From the NCBI GenBank assembly GCA_045634305.1, contig JAZQZZ010000014.1:1-63346 (forward strand): DNA of 63,346 nt, given 5' to 3'. This document shows, in pieces, positions 52,317 to 60,943 of this stretch (positions within the stretch are counted from its first letter, which is position 1; each line of letters starts with the position of its first letter). The notes beneath the pieces are model-generated. The model was not told where the DNA came from, did no database searches, and worked only from the letters and a program-made list of their open reading frames with translations. Position numbers and translations under genes: made by a program. This DNA is from HGM04593 sp045634305 (GTDB lineage: Bacteria > Bacteroidota > Bacteroidia > Bacteroidales > Bacteroidaceae).

Positions 52317-52356
52317 AAAAAAGAGAAATGACGCCGCAGCATCATTTCTCTTTTTT
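52317..52356 (+). terminator. intrinsic terminator of proS, 15-bp stem with T-run
   Basis: Arms 52317-52331 and 52342-52356 around CGCCGCAGCA. The A-run on the other side also lets it end the tRNA transcript. Confidence 0.93.
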
Positions 52357-52365
52357 TACAACCGG

Positions 52366-52439
52366 TGACCCCGGTGGGATTCAAACCCACGACCTTCAGA
52401 ACCGGAATCTAATGCTCTATTCAGCTAAGCTACAGGGCC
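52366..52439 (-). tRNA. tRNA-Arg (anticodon CCG)
   Basis: The full cloverleaf can be drawn on the minus strand. Acceptor GGCCCTG/CGGGGTC (two G-T wobbles), D stem GCTT/GAGC, anticodon stem TTAGA/TCTGA with loop TTCCGGT (anticodon CCG, reads CGG), T arm GTGGG TTTGAAT CCCAC, discriminator A. The next genomic bases are CCG, so the terminal A of CCA is not encoded and must be added by CCA transferase. A -7-like TATCTTCG lies 20 bp upstream (52459-52466). Confidence 0.93.
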
Positions 52440-52458
52440 CATCAATCAATTGCGAGTG

Positions 52459-52466
52459 CGAAGATA
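52459..52466 (-). promoter_or_regulatory. -7-like box TATCTTCG for tRNA-Arg
   Basis: Reverse complement of CGAAGATA, 19 bp before the 5' end of the tRNA; the same variant as before trmO and fhs. Confidence 0.45.
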
Positions 52467-52553
52467 GCAATAATTTATAAAGAAACAATTGCTCAATTGA
52501 TAAAAAAGCAAATTGTTTCACATCTTTTGTTAGCATTTTAAAAACGAAACAGC

Positions 52554-52561
52554 TATCTTTG
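52554..52561 (+). promoter_or_regulatory. -7 box TATCTTTG for asnA
   Basis: Matches TAnnTTTG 84 bp before the asnA ATG. It lies upstream of a longer open frame, which would otherwise begin at the transcription start. Confidence 0.55.
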
Positions 52562-52645
52562 CCAATATCAAGAAAGCAAAAACATTCTATAACAACAAAA
52601 ACCACAACAAAACAGACAAAACATAAACAATTTGTCAAAAACAAA

Positions 52646-53683
52646 ATGAAACTGTATCAATTACCGCAAGAATACGCACCATTGCTCGACCTGAAGCAGA
52701 CCGAACTGGCCATTAAACAGATTAAGGAGACATTCCAGCTCAATCTCTCATCGTCGCTACGTCTGCGCCGCGTTACAGCCCCCTTGTTTGTACTACAAGG
52801 AACCGGTTTGAACGACGACCTCAACGGTTACGAGAACGCCGTAAGCTTCCCTATCCAGGACATGAGCGGCGCAGTAGCCGAGGTGGTCCACTCGCTTGCA
52901 AAATGGAAACGCGTGACACTTGCCGAGTACAACATTGCACAAGGCTATGGCATATACACCGATATGAACGCCATCCGTGCACACGAGGAACTCGACAATC
53001 TGCACTCGCTCTACGTAGACCAATGGGACTGGGAACGTGTCATCTGTCCCCAAGAGCGCACTGCAGCTTTCCTTCGGAAGATTGTCTGCGACATCTACTC
53101 GGCAATCCTGCACACAGAGTTTGCCCTGAGCGAGAGCTACCCGCAGCTCAGACCTTCACTCCCCGAAAAAATCACATTCATCCACAGCGAGGAGCTCCGA
53201 CAAAAGTACCCCACCCTCACTCCCAAAGAGCGCGAGGAGGCAATCACCAAGGAGCACGGCGCCGTGTTCATCATAGGTATTGGCAACGAACTTGGCGACG
53301 GCATTCCACACGACAACCGTGCACCCGACTACGACGACTACAGCACCCCTAATGAAGACGGTTTCTACGGACTCAACGGCGACCTCATGATTTGGAGCGA
53401 CGTCCTTGGCAAGGCAATGGAACTCTCGTCAATGGGTATCCGCGTAGACCGTGACGCACTATTGCACCAGCTCAAGAAATCGGGCAAGGAGGAGCGCAAG
53501 GAACTCTACTTCCATCGCCGCATGCTCAATGGCGAGTTGCCGCTCAGCATCGGTGGCGGTATAGGCCAGTCACGTCTTTGCATGCTGCTGTTGAAGAAAG
53601 CACATATCGGTGAAATACAGTCAAGCATCTGGCCCGACGAGATGCGCAACAGATGCAAGGAGATGAATATACCTATTATATAA
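52646..53683 (+). CDS. asnA: aspartate--ammonia ligase
   Basis: AsnA makes asparagine from aspartate, ammonia and ATP. The ATG at 52646 gives MKLYQLPQEYAPLLDLKQTE and 345 residues. The frame is open 29 codons further upstream, but that part is low-complexity Lys/Thr and abuts the promoter. The class II synthetase-like core is visible: LFVLQGTGLNDDLNG, VVHSLAKWKRVTLAEYNI, VDQWDWERVI, FIIGIGNELGDGIPHDNRAPDYDD, LNGDLMIWSDVLGKAMELSSMGIRVD and the motif 3-like LPLSIGGGIGQSRLCMLLL. The ung gene starts 6 bp after the stop, so the two are co-transcribed. Confidence 0.97.
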   Translation: MKLYQLPQEYAPLLDLKQTELAIKQIKETFQLNLSSSLRLRRVTAPLFVLQGTGLNDDLNGYENAVSFPIQDMSGAVAEVVHSLAKWKRVTLAEYNIAQGYGIYTDMNAIRAHEELDNLHSLYVDQWDWERVICPQERTAAFLRKIVCDIYSAILHTEFALSESYPQLRPSLPEKITFIHSEELRQKYPTLTPKEREEAITKEHGAVFIIGIGNELGDGIPHDNRAPDYDDYSTPNEDGFYGLNGDLMIWSDVLGKAMELSSMGIRVDRDALLHQLKKSGKEERKELYFHRRMLNGELPLSIGGGIGQSRLCMLLLKKAHIGEIQSSIWPDEMRNRCKEMNIPII

Positions 53684-53689
53684 TAATAT

Positions 53690-54355
53690 ATGGACGTAAA
53701 AATCGAACAGAGCTGGAAAGAGGTACTTGCCAATGAGTTCCAGAAAGACTATTTCGCAAAGCTCACACAATTCGTTAAGGATGAATACAATGGCGGCACA
53801 CCCATATATCCACCGGCAAGACTCATCTTCAACGCTTTTGACCATTGTCCTTTTGACAAGGTAAAGGTCGTAATACTCGGACAAGACCCTTACCATGGAG
53901 CCGGACAAGCCAACGGGCTCTGTTTCTCAGTAAACAAAGGCATCCCCTTCCCGCCGTCGTTGCTCAACATCTTCAAGGAGATACAGAGCGACCTGGGCAC
54001 ACCCATTCCACAGGATGGCGACCTCACCCGTTGGAGCGACCAGGGAGTACTGTTGCTCAACGCCACACTGACAGTGCGCGCCTCACAGGCCGGTTCACAC
54101 CAGAAACGCGGATGGGAGGAGTTTACCGATGCAGCCATACGCGAACTGGCATCGCGCCGCAGCGGCATAGTTTTTATATTATGGGGAAGCTATGCACAGA
54201 AGAAAGGCGCGTTCATTGACCGCAACAGACACCTTGTGCTCTCATCACCACACCCCTCGCCATTGTCGGCCTATCAGGGATTCTTCGGCAATCACCATTT
54301 CAGCACAGCCAACAGATACCTTAAAGAGCAAGGATTGAGCGAAATAAACTGGTAA
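53690..54355 (+). CDS. ung: uracil-DNA glycosylase, family 1
   Basis: This 221-residue enzyme removes uracil from DNA in base-excision repair. It has the water-activating motif VVILGQDPYHGAGQANGLCFSV (catalytic Asp in QDPYHG), LLLNATLTVRASQAGSHQ, and the minor-groove loop HPSPLSAYQGFFGNHHFS. The length is that of family 1 UDG. It is the second gene of a unit with asnA. Downstream it converges with lptD across a shared hairpin. Confidence 0.97.
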   Translation: MDVKIEQSWKEVLANEFQKDYFAKLTQFVKDEYNGGTPIYPPARLIFNAFDHCPFDKVKVVILGQDPYHGAGQANGLCFSVNKGIPFPPSLLNIFKEIQSDLGTPIPQDGDLTRWSDQGVLLLNATLTVRASQAGSHQKRGWEEFTDAAIRELASRRSGIVFILWGSYAQKKGAFIDRNRHLVLSSPHPSPLSAYQGFFGNHHFSTANRYLKEQGLSEINW

Positions 54356-54382
54356 CAGAGATACAAATGAAAATGAAGAGAA

Positions 54383-54416
54383 AATCCCGTTCCACAGCAA
54401 GCTGTTGAGCGGGATT
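54383..54416. terminator. bidirectional terminator between ung and lptD
   Basis: AATCCCG ... ACAGC-AA-GCTGT ... CGGGATT: a 7-bp outer and 5-bp inner stem with A/T flanks. The lptD stop begins at 54417. Confidence 0.78.
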
Positions 54417-57141
54417 AATCGTTATACCACTGTACATTCGAGCTGCGGCTGCTTCGTTTGTCAATCTTCAGGGCATCGGCCAACATCTGCGATGTCGCAC
54501 GGAAACTGAAGTTATAAGAGACATAAGGCGCAAGCACAATACCGCAAGACATCTCAAAGCAATGCAAGTCGCGGGAGATATTCAACGTTGTTGTCGTCAG
54601 TTTCTTGTTCTCGAAGTTATAACCCGAAGTAAAGTTTATGCGCCAATTGTCGGCAATACCAATGTTACCCGAAATATTCAGGTTCTGCGTAAACTTGTAA
54701 GGATAGCGCATGTTCCTCAAATTGATTTCGGCACTGCGGTCCTCTGCCATTGTTATACCATAGGATAGAGAAACGCTCCAAGGCAGCTTGAACGGCATAT
54801 ATCCATCCTCGTCCACATCGGCATTCTTGGCCTGTTGTGCCTTGCGGCCACCCTTTTCCACATTGACCGGAGTTTCGCTTTGCAGGATATCATTGCTCTC
54901 TTCTTCGCCCTCACTCTCCTCGGCATCACCGAATTTTGTCTTGAACCACCCTATAACCTTCTTGTAAGTATTGTTGTTCAAGGTATACGACAAGTTATGG
55001 CTCATACCCTGGAAACGGCCGAAACGACCATATGACCACTCAGTCCTGTCGCCTACGATCACCTGTCCCTTGTCGTTGAACTCATAGGCATAAGTAGCCC
55101 ATGTAGCATTGAAGTTGAAAGTGTAGTTCTTTGTCAGCTTCAACCTCAAGCGCGTCGACAGGTTACTCCACGGCTTTGTCTTGGCAGCAAGGTTATAGGA
55201 CAGCGAACCGCCTATTTCATCAATAAGGCTTATTTTCTTGAGCGAATCGGTTTTTGTACGCCACTTCATCTCCAGATTATTGCTCACATTCAACGAAATA
55301 CTACCGGTACGTCCTTTTGACGGCACACCATACATTGCCCCCTGATAAGGAGAATACTCCACCGTACGCACCTCGCCATCATCATCGGTGTATACGTAGG
55401 TATCGTAATACCCATACCTCTCATTGCCAAAATCAGGTGCAAAGCTGAACGAAAGCGACGGCTTGAACACATGGCGCACCGTGTGTATGCGGCTGTTCTT
55501 TATAAAAGGCGCAGGTTTGTAGAAACCATACAGCGTGGTGTTTGCCGAGAGCGAAAGGTTATAGTTGTAGACTCTGTGAAAACCGCCCACCGTGTCACGC
55601 GCCACACTACCGGTAGCCTCATTCCACGATTGATTGATTTTCTTGAAGTACCAACGTTCTGTATAATTGAAGCTCGGCGTAATGTTTATATTGTCAAACA
55701 ACTGGAATGTGGCACTTATCGGAATGCTGTGTTTCACTCCATTGCTCCAATCGGTAAGTATGTTCGACTTCAATATCAGATACTCCTTTGTCGAAATGCT
55801 GTTGTTGAACTGTCCGCTGTACGAGAGCGAAATCTTTTCATACCAGCGTTCCTCGCCCATACGCTTCTTACGCTTGAAAGGATACTTCTTCGACAATGAC
55901 ACGTTTAAGCTTGGCAAGTTCAACGAGATGATGGAGTCCCTCACATTCTGCGAGAGGTTCATCGATGTCGACAATGTCAGACCAATGGACGGGAACGTGC
56001 GCGAATAGCTGACACTGGATGTACGCGTGCTCTGCGAACTGAGTACCGGATTATAGAGACTCGACAGGTTCGAGCGCTCATAATTTGCAGTGGAAAAGTT
56101 CACACTTGCCGAGAAGTTGCTGTTGGGATGCGCCTTGGAATCCTGCCTGTGATTCCATCCAATCCTGAAGTTCTTTCCCACAGAATAATCGGGCAGTCCT
56201 TTTTCACCCGTTTTGGTAACAAGATAACTGAAATTCACACTGCCCGAAAACTTGTAGCGCTTGGCATACGTAGATGCCGCACCCACACCCCACGAACCCT
56301 TGGTGTATATCTCACCAGTCAGCTTCAGGTCGAACTTGTCACTTATGGCAAAATAGTATCCACCATCGCGCAAATAGAAGCCTCGCTCCAATTCATCGCC
56401 ATAAGTAGGCATTATTATTCCCGAAGAGTACTCGCTTGTAAAAGGGAAATATCCGAACGGCAGAGCCAGCGGCAGCGGCACATCCTCTACCACCAGATAG
56501 AGCGGTCCCGACACGACATCCTTCTTTGGACGCACCTTTGCTCGGGTCAATTTGATGTAGAAGTGCGGATGCTCGGCATCACAGGTGGTGTACATACCGT
56601 CCTGCGAATAAAAGACATCGGTAGAATCCTTCTTTGTCTTGCCACCCATGAGGAAACCATCGCCCTGTTGCGTATATACGTTGCTGATGAAACCTTTGCG
56701 GCTCTTGAAGTTATAGCTCATTCGCTCCGACTCATAAGGTGTGCCGCCATCGACAAAGATAGGCTGCCCGGTTACAACGCCCGCCGAGTCGGCACGTCCG
56801 AAAGCATGCACCACACTACTGTCCATGTTCATGGAGATGATGTCGGCACTCAGTTCAATCTTGTCATACACGACCTTGCCGCTACCATAAAGATAGGCAT
56901 TACCATTCGTCGACCACACCATGGAGTCGGCACTCTCATAATATACCGGAGCATCAATGGCATCCTTTTTGGGCTTTGCCTTCAACGAATCGGCAACTAC
57001 AGCCGCAGTGTCCACCATGAAAGCATCCTGCATGCAGGTCAAAGCATTGGGAGCAAACAACAGATTGCCCGCCGACACCCCTGCAGAGGCGACCAGCAGC
57101 AACACCATCGTCAACATAAAAACAATTGCCCTATGCTTCAT
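54415..57141 (-). CDS. lptD: LptD-like LPS assembly outer-membrane protein
   Basis: This 908-residue protein has a signal peptide of about 24 residues (MLTMVLLLVASAGVSA). An OstA/LptA-like N-terminal jellyroll (PVYYESADSMVWSTNGNAYLYGSGKVVYDKIELSADI; GTPYESERMSYNFKSRKGFISN) is followed by the LptD barrel, with VEDVPLPLALPFGYFPFTS and many long strands rich in Tyr/Ser/Asn. This is the Bacteroidota form of LptD, which inserts LPS into the outer leaflet. It works with LptC (18589-19173). Family identity rests on the OstA repeats and the PFGYFPFT segment. A -7 box TATTTTTG is at 57167-57174 (minus strand). Confidence 0.9.
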   Translation of the reverse strand: MKHRAIVFMLTMVLLLVASAGVSAGNLLFAPNALTCMQDAFMVDTAAVVADSLKAKPKKDAIDAPVYYESADSMVWSTNGNAYLYGSGKVVYDKIELSADIISMNMDSSVVHAFGRADSAGVVTGQPIFVDGGTPYESERMSYNFKSRKGFISNVYTQQGDGFLMGGKTKKDSTDVFYSQDGMYTTCDAEHPHFYIKLTRAKVRPKKDVVSGPLYLVVEDVPLPLALPFGYFPFTSEYSSGIIMPTYGDELERGFYLRDGGYYFAISDKFDLKLTGEIYTKGSWGVGAASTYAKRYKFSGSVNFSYLVTKTGEKGLPDYSVGKNFRIGWNHRQDSKAHPNSNFSASVNFSTANYERSNLSSLYNPVLSSQSTRTSSVSYSRTFPSIGLTLSTSMNLSQNVRDSIISLNLPSLNVSLSKKYPFKRKKRMGEERWYEKISLSYSGQFNNSISTKEYLILKSNILTDWSNGVKHSIPISATFQLFDNINITPSFNYTERWYFKKINQSWNEATGSVARDTVGGFHRVYNYNLSLSANTTLYGFYKPAPFIKNSRIHTVRHVFKPSLSFSFAPDFGNERYGYYDTYVYTDDDGEVRTVEYSPYQGAMYGVPSKGRTGSISLNVSNNLEMKWRTKTDSLKKISLIDEIGGSLSYNLAAKTKPWSNLSTRLRLKLTKNYTFNFNATWATYAYEFNDKGQVIVGDRTEWSYGRFGRFQGMSHNLSYTLNNNTYKKVIGWFKTKFGDAEESEGEEESNDILQSETPVNVEKGGRKAQQAKNADVDEDGYMPFKLPWSVSLSYGITMAEDRSAEINLRNMRYPYKFTQNLNISGNIGIADNWRINFTSGYNFENKKLTTTTLNISRDLHCFEMSCGIVLAPYVSYNFSFRATSQMLADALKIDKRSSRSSNVQWYND

Positions 57142-57166
57142 TTACTCCAAGTTTCAAAACAAAGGG

Positions 57167-57174
57167 CAAAAATA
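57167..57174 (-). promoter_or_regulatory. -7 box TATTTTTG for lptD
   Basis: Reverse complement of CAAAAATA, 25 bp before the start. Confidence 0.6.
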
Positions 57175-57263
57175 CGAAATAAAAAGGAGGTTTTTCTATT
57201 TTTAAGATAAAAAAACATAGTTATTAGAAACGCGCGCGTGCACAAGGGCACATGAAGGCATGT

Positions 57264-57812
57264 TTACATAAACATTTTCGCCCACTCCTTCACCTTTTCA
57301 ACCGCCTGGGGCGATATCTTGGCCATGCTCTCCACCACCTGTTCAAAGGTACGTGCAGTCTCAAGGAATTTTGTCTTCGAGTAGAACTTGTCGGCAAAAC
57401 ATACGAGTTGCTCTTCTATTGTCTCCGGTACAAAATCCTTTACCGGCAGATTCCAGCCCGATTCCAAAATCTGCTCTTTTGTAAGCCCCACACCCGTATG
57501 GCGTTCGCACACCCTTGCGTGGCGCTCATATCCGCGCGAGCGCAAAAGCCCGGCGCCAAGATAACCGTGACAGAGATAAGACTCTGTTCCATAGCAATAT
57601 ATACGTGGTGCATCGGTCAGGAAAATGCCCAGATCGTGCAGCATTGCCGCCTCCTCCACAAACTGCAGGTCAATGCCCAGTTCGGGATGACGGCGAGCCA
57701 TTTCAAGCGCCAGCGAAGTAACCTTTTCCGCATGCACAATGTAAATCTTTTTCAACTCATCGTCCTTTGGATAATAGAAGTCTATTATTTCCTTCACGTT
57801 TATGCTTTCCAT
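57264..57812 (-). CDS. HD-domain phosphohydrolase
   Basis: This 182-residue protein has the HD metal-binding pattern: an early His in KKIYIVHAEKVTSLALEMA (His27), the HD doublet in AAMLHDLGIF (about 58-59), His in ESYLCHGYLGAGLLRSRG and His-rich CERHTGVGLTKEQI, with a late Asp in LVCFADKFYSKT. This is the HDIG-like uncharacterised subfamily (TIGR00295-type). It probably hydrolyses a nucleotide or phosphate ester in the cytosol; the substrate is unknown. It is a single gene on the minus strand between lptD and the VTC cassette. Confidence 0.9.
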   Translation of the reverse strand: MESINVKEIIDFYYPKDDELKKIYIVHAEKVTSLALEMARRHPELGIDLQFVEEAAMLHDLGIFLTDAPRIYCYGTESYLCHGYLGAGLLRSRGYERHARVCERHTGVGLTKEQILESGWNLPVKDFVPETIEEQLVCFADKFYSKTKFLETARTFEQVVESMAKISPQAVEKVKEWAKMFM

Positions 57813-57941
57813 AAAAAGTACATTTCAACAATCAGTATAAAGATACATATTCCATCACAAGATACAAAAGAAATATTTCCTTTTTAACGTAGCCGGAGAG
57901 CTTTTCCAATTATTTACACTACAAAAACATAGTAAAACGGC

Positions 57942-57971
57942 TTGCACATTAAATAAATTTATCTATTTTTG
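57942..57971 (+). promoter_or_regulatory. promoter of the VTC-DUF4956 cassette
   Basis: TTG (57942-57944), 19 bp, TATTTTTG (57964-57971), 31 bp before the start of the first gene. Confidence 0.6.
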
Positions 57972-58002
57972 TAAAAGAGAGTACTATGCTCAAGTAAAAA
58001 GA

Positions 58003-58767
58003 ATGGAGAATATCGCCGAAAAGACACTCCTGCTTCCCCCGATTACACTCAAAGAGATGTCGGGCATAAAGCTCATGAACAGGACGGACACAAAATTTGT
58101 GGCCACTCTTGAGCAATTACATTCATTCCTGCTTGCCGTCCAGGGCAAATACTACATCCAGGAAATCGACGGCAAACGCATAGCAAGCTATCACACAACC
58201 TATTTCGACACGGCAGACTACCACATGTACAGCATACACCATGCCGGACGTCAGGTAAGGGAGAAAATACGTGTGCGCACATACATGGACAGCAATGACA
58301 CGTTCTTCGAAATAAAGAACAAGAACAACCACGGCCGCACCAAAAAGAAACGCATATCCATCTGCGGGCACGACTCGGTGCCACAGGAGCATGACAACAT
58401 CATCCCCTTCATGGCAAAACACGCATGGTACACCATTGACGAGATCTCGCCTGTCATTGAAAACTGGTTCAACCGCATAACATTGGTAAATTTCGAGAAG
58501 ACCGAAAGGTTGACCATCGATTTCAACCTGCGTTTCCACCACCTCAAGAGCGACGGCCGACAGCAATTGCAGCGTGTTGCCATCATAGAACTCAAGCGCG
58601 ACGGCAATGTGCCATCACCGGCATTGGATCTACTGCGGGAGGTACGCATAAAACGTTCAGGGTTCAGCAAATACTGCATTGGCAGCGCACTCACCAATGC
58701 CATGCTCAAGAGGAACAACTTCAAGGAACGCCTCACCATGATAAGCAAAATGGAAAACAAACGATAA
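58003..58767 (+). CDS. VTC-domain protein (polyphosphate-polymerase-like)
   Basis: This 254-residue protein is a single VTC domain, the catalytic tunnel fold of the yeast vacuolar transporter chaperone that makes polyphosphate. Matching segments are LMNRTDTKFVATLEQLHSFL (basic strand with Arg and Lys), ASYHTTYFDTADYHMYSIHHAGR, REKIRVRTYMDSNDTFFEIKNKNNHGRTKKKR, LTIDFNLRF, VAIIELKRDG and FSKYCIGSALT; the tunnel basic and Glu residues are in place. No membrane segment. It heads a cassette with DUF4956, a frequent partner of VTC domains in bacteria. Whether it makes polyphosphate or modifies another anionic product cannot be read from sequence. Confidence 0.9.
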   Translation: MENIAEKTLLLPPITLKEMSGIKLMNRTDTKFVATLEQLHSFLLAVQGKYYIQEIDGKRIASYHTTYFDTADYHMYSIHHAGRQVREKIRVRTYMDSNDTFFEIKNKNNHGRTKKKRISICGHDSVPQEHDNIIPFMAKHAWYTIDEISPVIENWFNRITLVNFEKTERLTIDFNLRFHHLKSDGRQQLQRVAIIELKRDGNVPSPALDLLREVRIKRSGFSKYCIGSALTNAMLKRNNFKERLTMISKMENKR

Positions 58768-58777
58768 AACTATAACA

Positions 58778-59647
58778 ATGAGACTTTTAACTACCCTACT
58801 ACTCATTTGCTCGACAATGTTCGTGCATGCACAGGATGCCACTACTGCCAATCTTTCGGGAACAGGCGCAGCCACAGTAAACACCGTAGCATCAGAAATT
58901 GAGAAAGCCGACGCCGTCAATGTTTTCATCGACTACGACGACGAATTAGACCCGACCGAGAAGATGGCAGTATCGGTAAAGCAGAAACGTCAAAGCGACG
59001 ACTTCATCGACACCGACCATGTCACAAAGCTGTTGCTGGCATTCATCATCAACCTCATAGCCATCATGATAATAGTACGTTGGCTCTACTACCCCAAATG
59101 CAAGCGCGGTGAGTTCTTCTTCACCTACATACTCATTGCAATAAGCACCTTTATGCTCATCTACGTGCTAGGCGATGTAAAGCTAAAGGCCGGCATCGCA
59201 CTCGGTCTCTTTGCAATGTTCAGCATCATCCGTTACCGTACCGAACAGATTGCCATACGCGAGATGACCTACCTGTTCACCATCATCGCCGTGAGCGCCA
59301 TCAACGGCCTCACCATCAGCGAGTTGAGCATTGGCGAAGTAATAATAATAAACATTCTGTTCATCATTACAATAGTAATTTGCGAGAGCAAGCTCCTCAT
59401 CAGCCACTACTCGTACAAGGTGATAAAATACGACAACATAAACCTCATCACCCCCGACAAGCGCGAGGAGCTCATTGCCGACCTCGAGAAGCGCACCGGC
59501 CTCAAGGTGATAAAGGTAGAGGTAGGAGCCATCGACCTCCTCAAGGACGCTGCTATTGTAAAGATGTATTACAAGAGCAACGAGGCAAACAATTCAGTAG
59601 ACACAACCCTTAAAACCCCTACAGATGAATACAAACTTAAAGAATAA
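58778..59647 (+). CDS. DUF4956 membrane protein
   Basis: This 289-residue protein has a signal peptide (LLTTLLLICSTMFVHA before Gln), an acidic periplasmic stretch (FIDYDDELDPTEKMA) and then four transmembrane helices (LLLAFIINLIAIMIIVRWLY; FFFTYILIAISTFMLIYVL; ALGLFAMFSIIRYR; IIIINILFIITIVICE). It ends in a cytosolic tail of about 70 residues with strand-helix pattern (LKVIKVEVGAIDLLKDAAIVKMYY). The signature LGLFAMFSIIRYRTEQI is that of DUF4956, encoded next to VTC-domain genes in many bacteria. Most DUF4956 proteins lack the signal peptide and exported N-terminal region seen here. It overlaps the next gene by 23 bp. Confidence 0.9.
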   Translation: MRLLTTLLLICSTMFVHAQDATTANLSGTGAATVNTVASEIEKADAVNVFIDYDDELDPTEKMAVSVKQKRQSDDFIDTDHVTKLLLAFIINLIAIMIIVRWLYYPKCKRGEFFFTYILIAISTFMLIYVLGDVKLKAGIALGLFAMFSIIRYRTEQIAIREMTYLFTIIAVSAINGLTISELSIGEVIIINILFIITIVICESKLLISHYSYKVIKYDNINLITPDKREELIADLEKRTGLKVIKVEVGAIDLLKDAAIVKMYYKSNEANNSVDTTLKTPTDEYKLKE

Positions 59648-60470
59648 AGGCATACTCGCATTGCTCATTGCAATGTTCATGCTTGCCCCTCTATGCAATG
59701 CCGACGCACAGGCGACAGAAGACGAGTTCGGTATTTGGGCAACCGTTGAGGCATCAAAGAAAATCAACAAGAAGTTCAAGGTTGTAGGCGATGCCGAGTT
59801 CCGCACATACGACTTTGTAAACAACATTGAACGCGCCGCCATTGGCGTAAAGTTTGAGTACAAGATTCTCAAATGGTTGAAGTCAAACGTCGGATACCAG
59901 TTCCATTACAAGCACAACCCCGAGGAGACAAGCATTAAAGATCCCGTATATGACGAGGAGGGAAATTTTGCCGGTAACGAATACAACATCGACAACGACT
60001 ATTGGGTAATACGCAACCGCGTCTATGCAACAATCAGCGGCGAGTACAAGGTCGGGCGCTTTGAATTCGGTTTGCGCGAGCGCTTGCAGTACACACACAC
60101 CGGTTCAGCAACCACCGACGAGACAAAGTACAGATACGACCTTGGCATGGACCCGCTGCTGTCAACCGAGGACAATGAATGGCTGGCAACAACAGAGCCG
60201 GAATTCAAGGATGCAAAGCACAACCTCACCTTGCGTTCGCGCCTCAATGTCAAATATGACATCCGCAACTGCAAGATAAACCCGTTCGCATCGGTCGAAC
60301 TCTACACCCGCCTCGACGAGTGGAAAGGTTACGACAAGCTCCGTTACCGCCTTGGCGCAAGCTACAAGATAAACAAGGACAACTCGATATCTCTGTATTA
60401 TCTCTTTGAGGACGTCAATGGCGAGGCCAACGGACACGCAATCGGTTTCGAGTATTCAATTGACCTTTAA
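59625..60470 (+). CDS. DUF2490-type outer-membrane beta-barrel protein
   Basis: This 281-residue protein has a signal peptide (LIAMFMLAPLCNADA before Gln). The opening TEDEFGIWATVEASKKINKKFKVVGDAEFRT is typical of DUF2490, a barrel-like outer-membrane family. Alternating strands such as VGRFEFGLRERLQYTHTG and LRSRLNVKYDIRNCKINPFASVELYT continue to a FEYSIDL end. It overlaps DUF4956 by 23 bp and is followed 14 bp later by the T9SS-tail protein. The barrel may carry or anchor the product of the cassette (inference). Confidence 0.85.
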   Translation: MNTNLKNKGILALLIAMFMLAPLCNADAQATEDEFGIWATVEASKKINKKFKVVGDAEFRTYDFVNNIERAAIGVKFEYKILKWLKSNVGYQFHYKHNPEETSIKDPVYDEEGNFAGNEYNIDNDYWVIRNRVYATISGEYKVGRFEFGLRERLQYTHTGSATTDETKYRYDLGMDPLLSTEDNEWLATTEPEFKDAKHNLTLRSRLNVKYDIRNCKINPFASVELYTRLDEWKGYDKLRYRLGASYKINKDNSISLYYLFEDVNGEANGHAIGFEYSIDL

Positions 60471-60484
60471 GAAAAAACTCAACA

Positions 60485-60943
60485 ATGAAAAAACTTCTAT
60501 TTCTTATATCATTCATAGCCATGACCACTGCTGCAACAGCGCAGCATATGGTTGTGGAGATGGCCGACAGCAATAGCCGGGTGGTACAGCTCGAGAATCT
60601 CAAGCAAATCACCTTCGACGGCACCACCGTGAACATTGAGCAGACCGACGGCACAAAGAGCAGCGCCTCAATGGGCGACATCGAGCGCATATACTTCAGC
60701 GCAACATCTTCAATAGCCGACATAAACACACAGAGCGGCAACCTCGTTGAATACCTCTCTACCGACGAAATTGCCATCCACTGCGAGGCAGGTTCAACGG
60801 TTGCCATATACAGTCTCACCGGCGCGCAGCTGCTCACCAGGCGCACCGACACCCAAGGCGAGGCAGTAAGCATTGCCGGCCTGCCACAAGGCATATACAT
60901 TGTGAAAGCAAACGGACGTACAACCAAAATAATTAAAAGATGA
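60485..60943 (+). CDS. small exported protein with type IX secretion sorting domain
   Basis: This 152-residue protein has a signal peptide (LFLISFIAMTTAATA before Gln). A module of about 55 residues follows (VVQLENLKQITFDGTTVNIEQTDGTKSSASMGDIERIYF). After residue 95 comes a type A T9SS C-terminal domain: STVAIYSLTGAQLLTRRTD, then LPQGIYIVKANGRTTKIIKR. The same N-terminal module recurs at the start of the next protein. T9SS cargo with this tail is exported across the outer membrane and usually attached to surface LPS. The stop codon overlaps the next start (ATGA). Confidence 0.85.
   Translation: MKKLLFLISFIAMTTAATAQHMVVEMADSNSRVVQLENLKQITFDGTTVNIEQTDGTKSSASMGDIERIYFSATSSIADINTQSGNLVEYLSTDEIAIHCEAGSTVAIYSLTGAQLLTRRTDTQGEAVSIAGLPQGIYIVKANGRTTKIIKR

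Noticed and set aside
52366..52439. Integration site of a mobile element at tRNA-Arg
   Set aside because: No integrase, direct repeat of the tRNA end or foreign gene block lies on either side; asnA and proS are ordinary core genes.
52559..52645. A 29-residue extension of AsnA
   Set aside because: It is a Lys/Thr-rich low-complexity stretch starting at the transcription start; AsnA begins MKLYQL.
56128..57210. A 360-codon open frame on the plus strand opposite lptD
   Set aside because: It has no recognisable protein pattern, lies wholly antisense to a well-supported gene, and results from the codon bias of the true strand.
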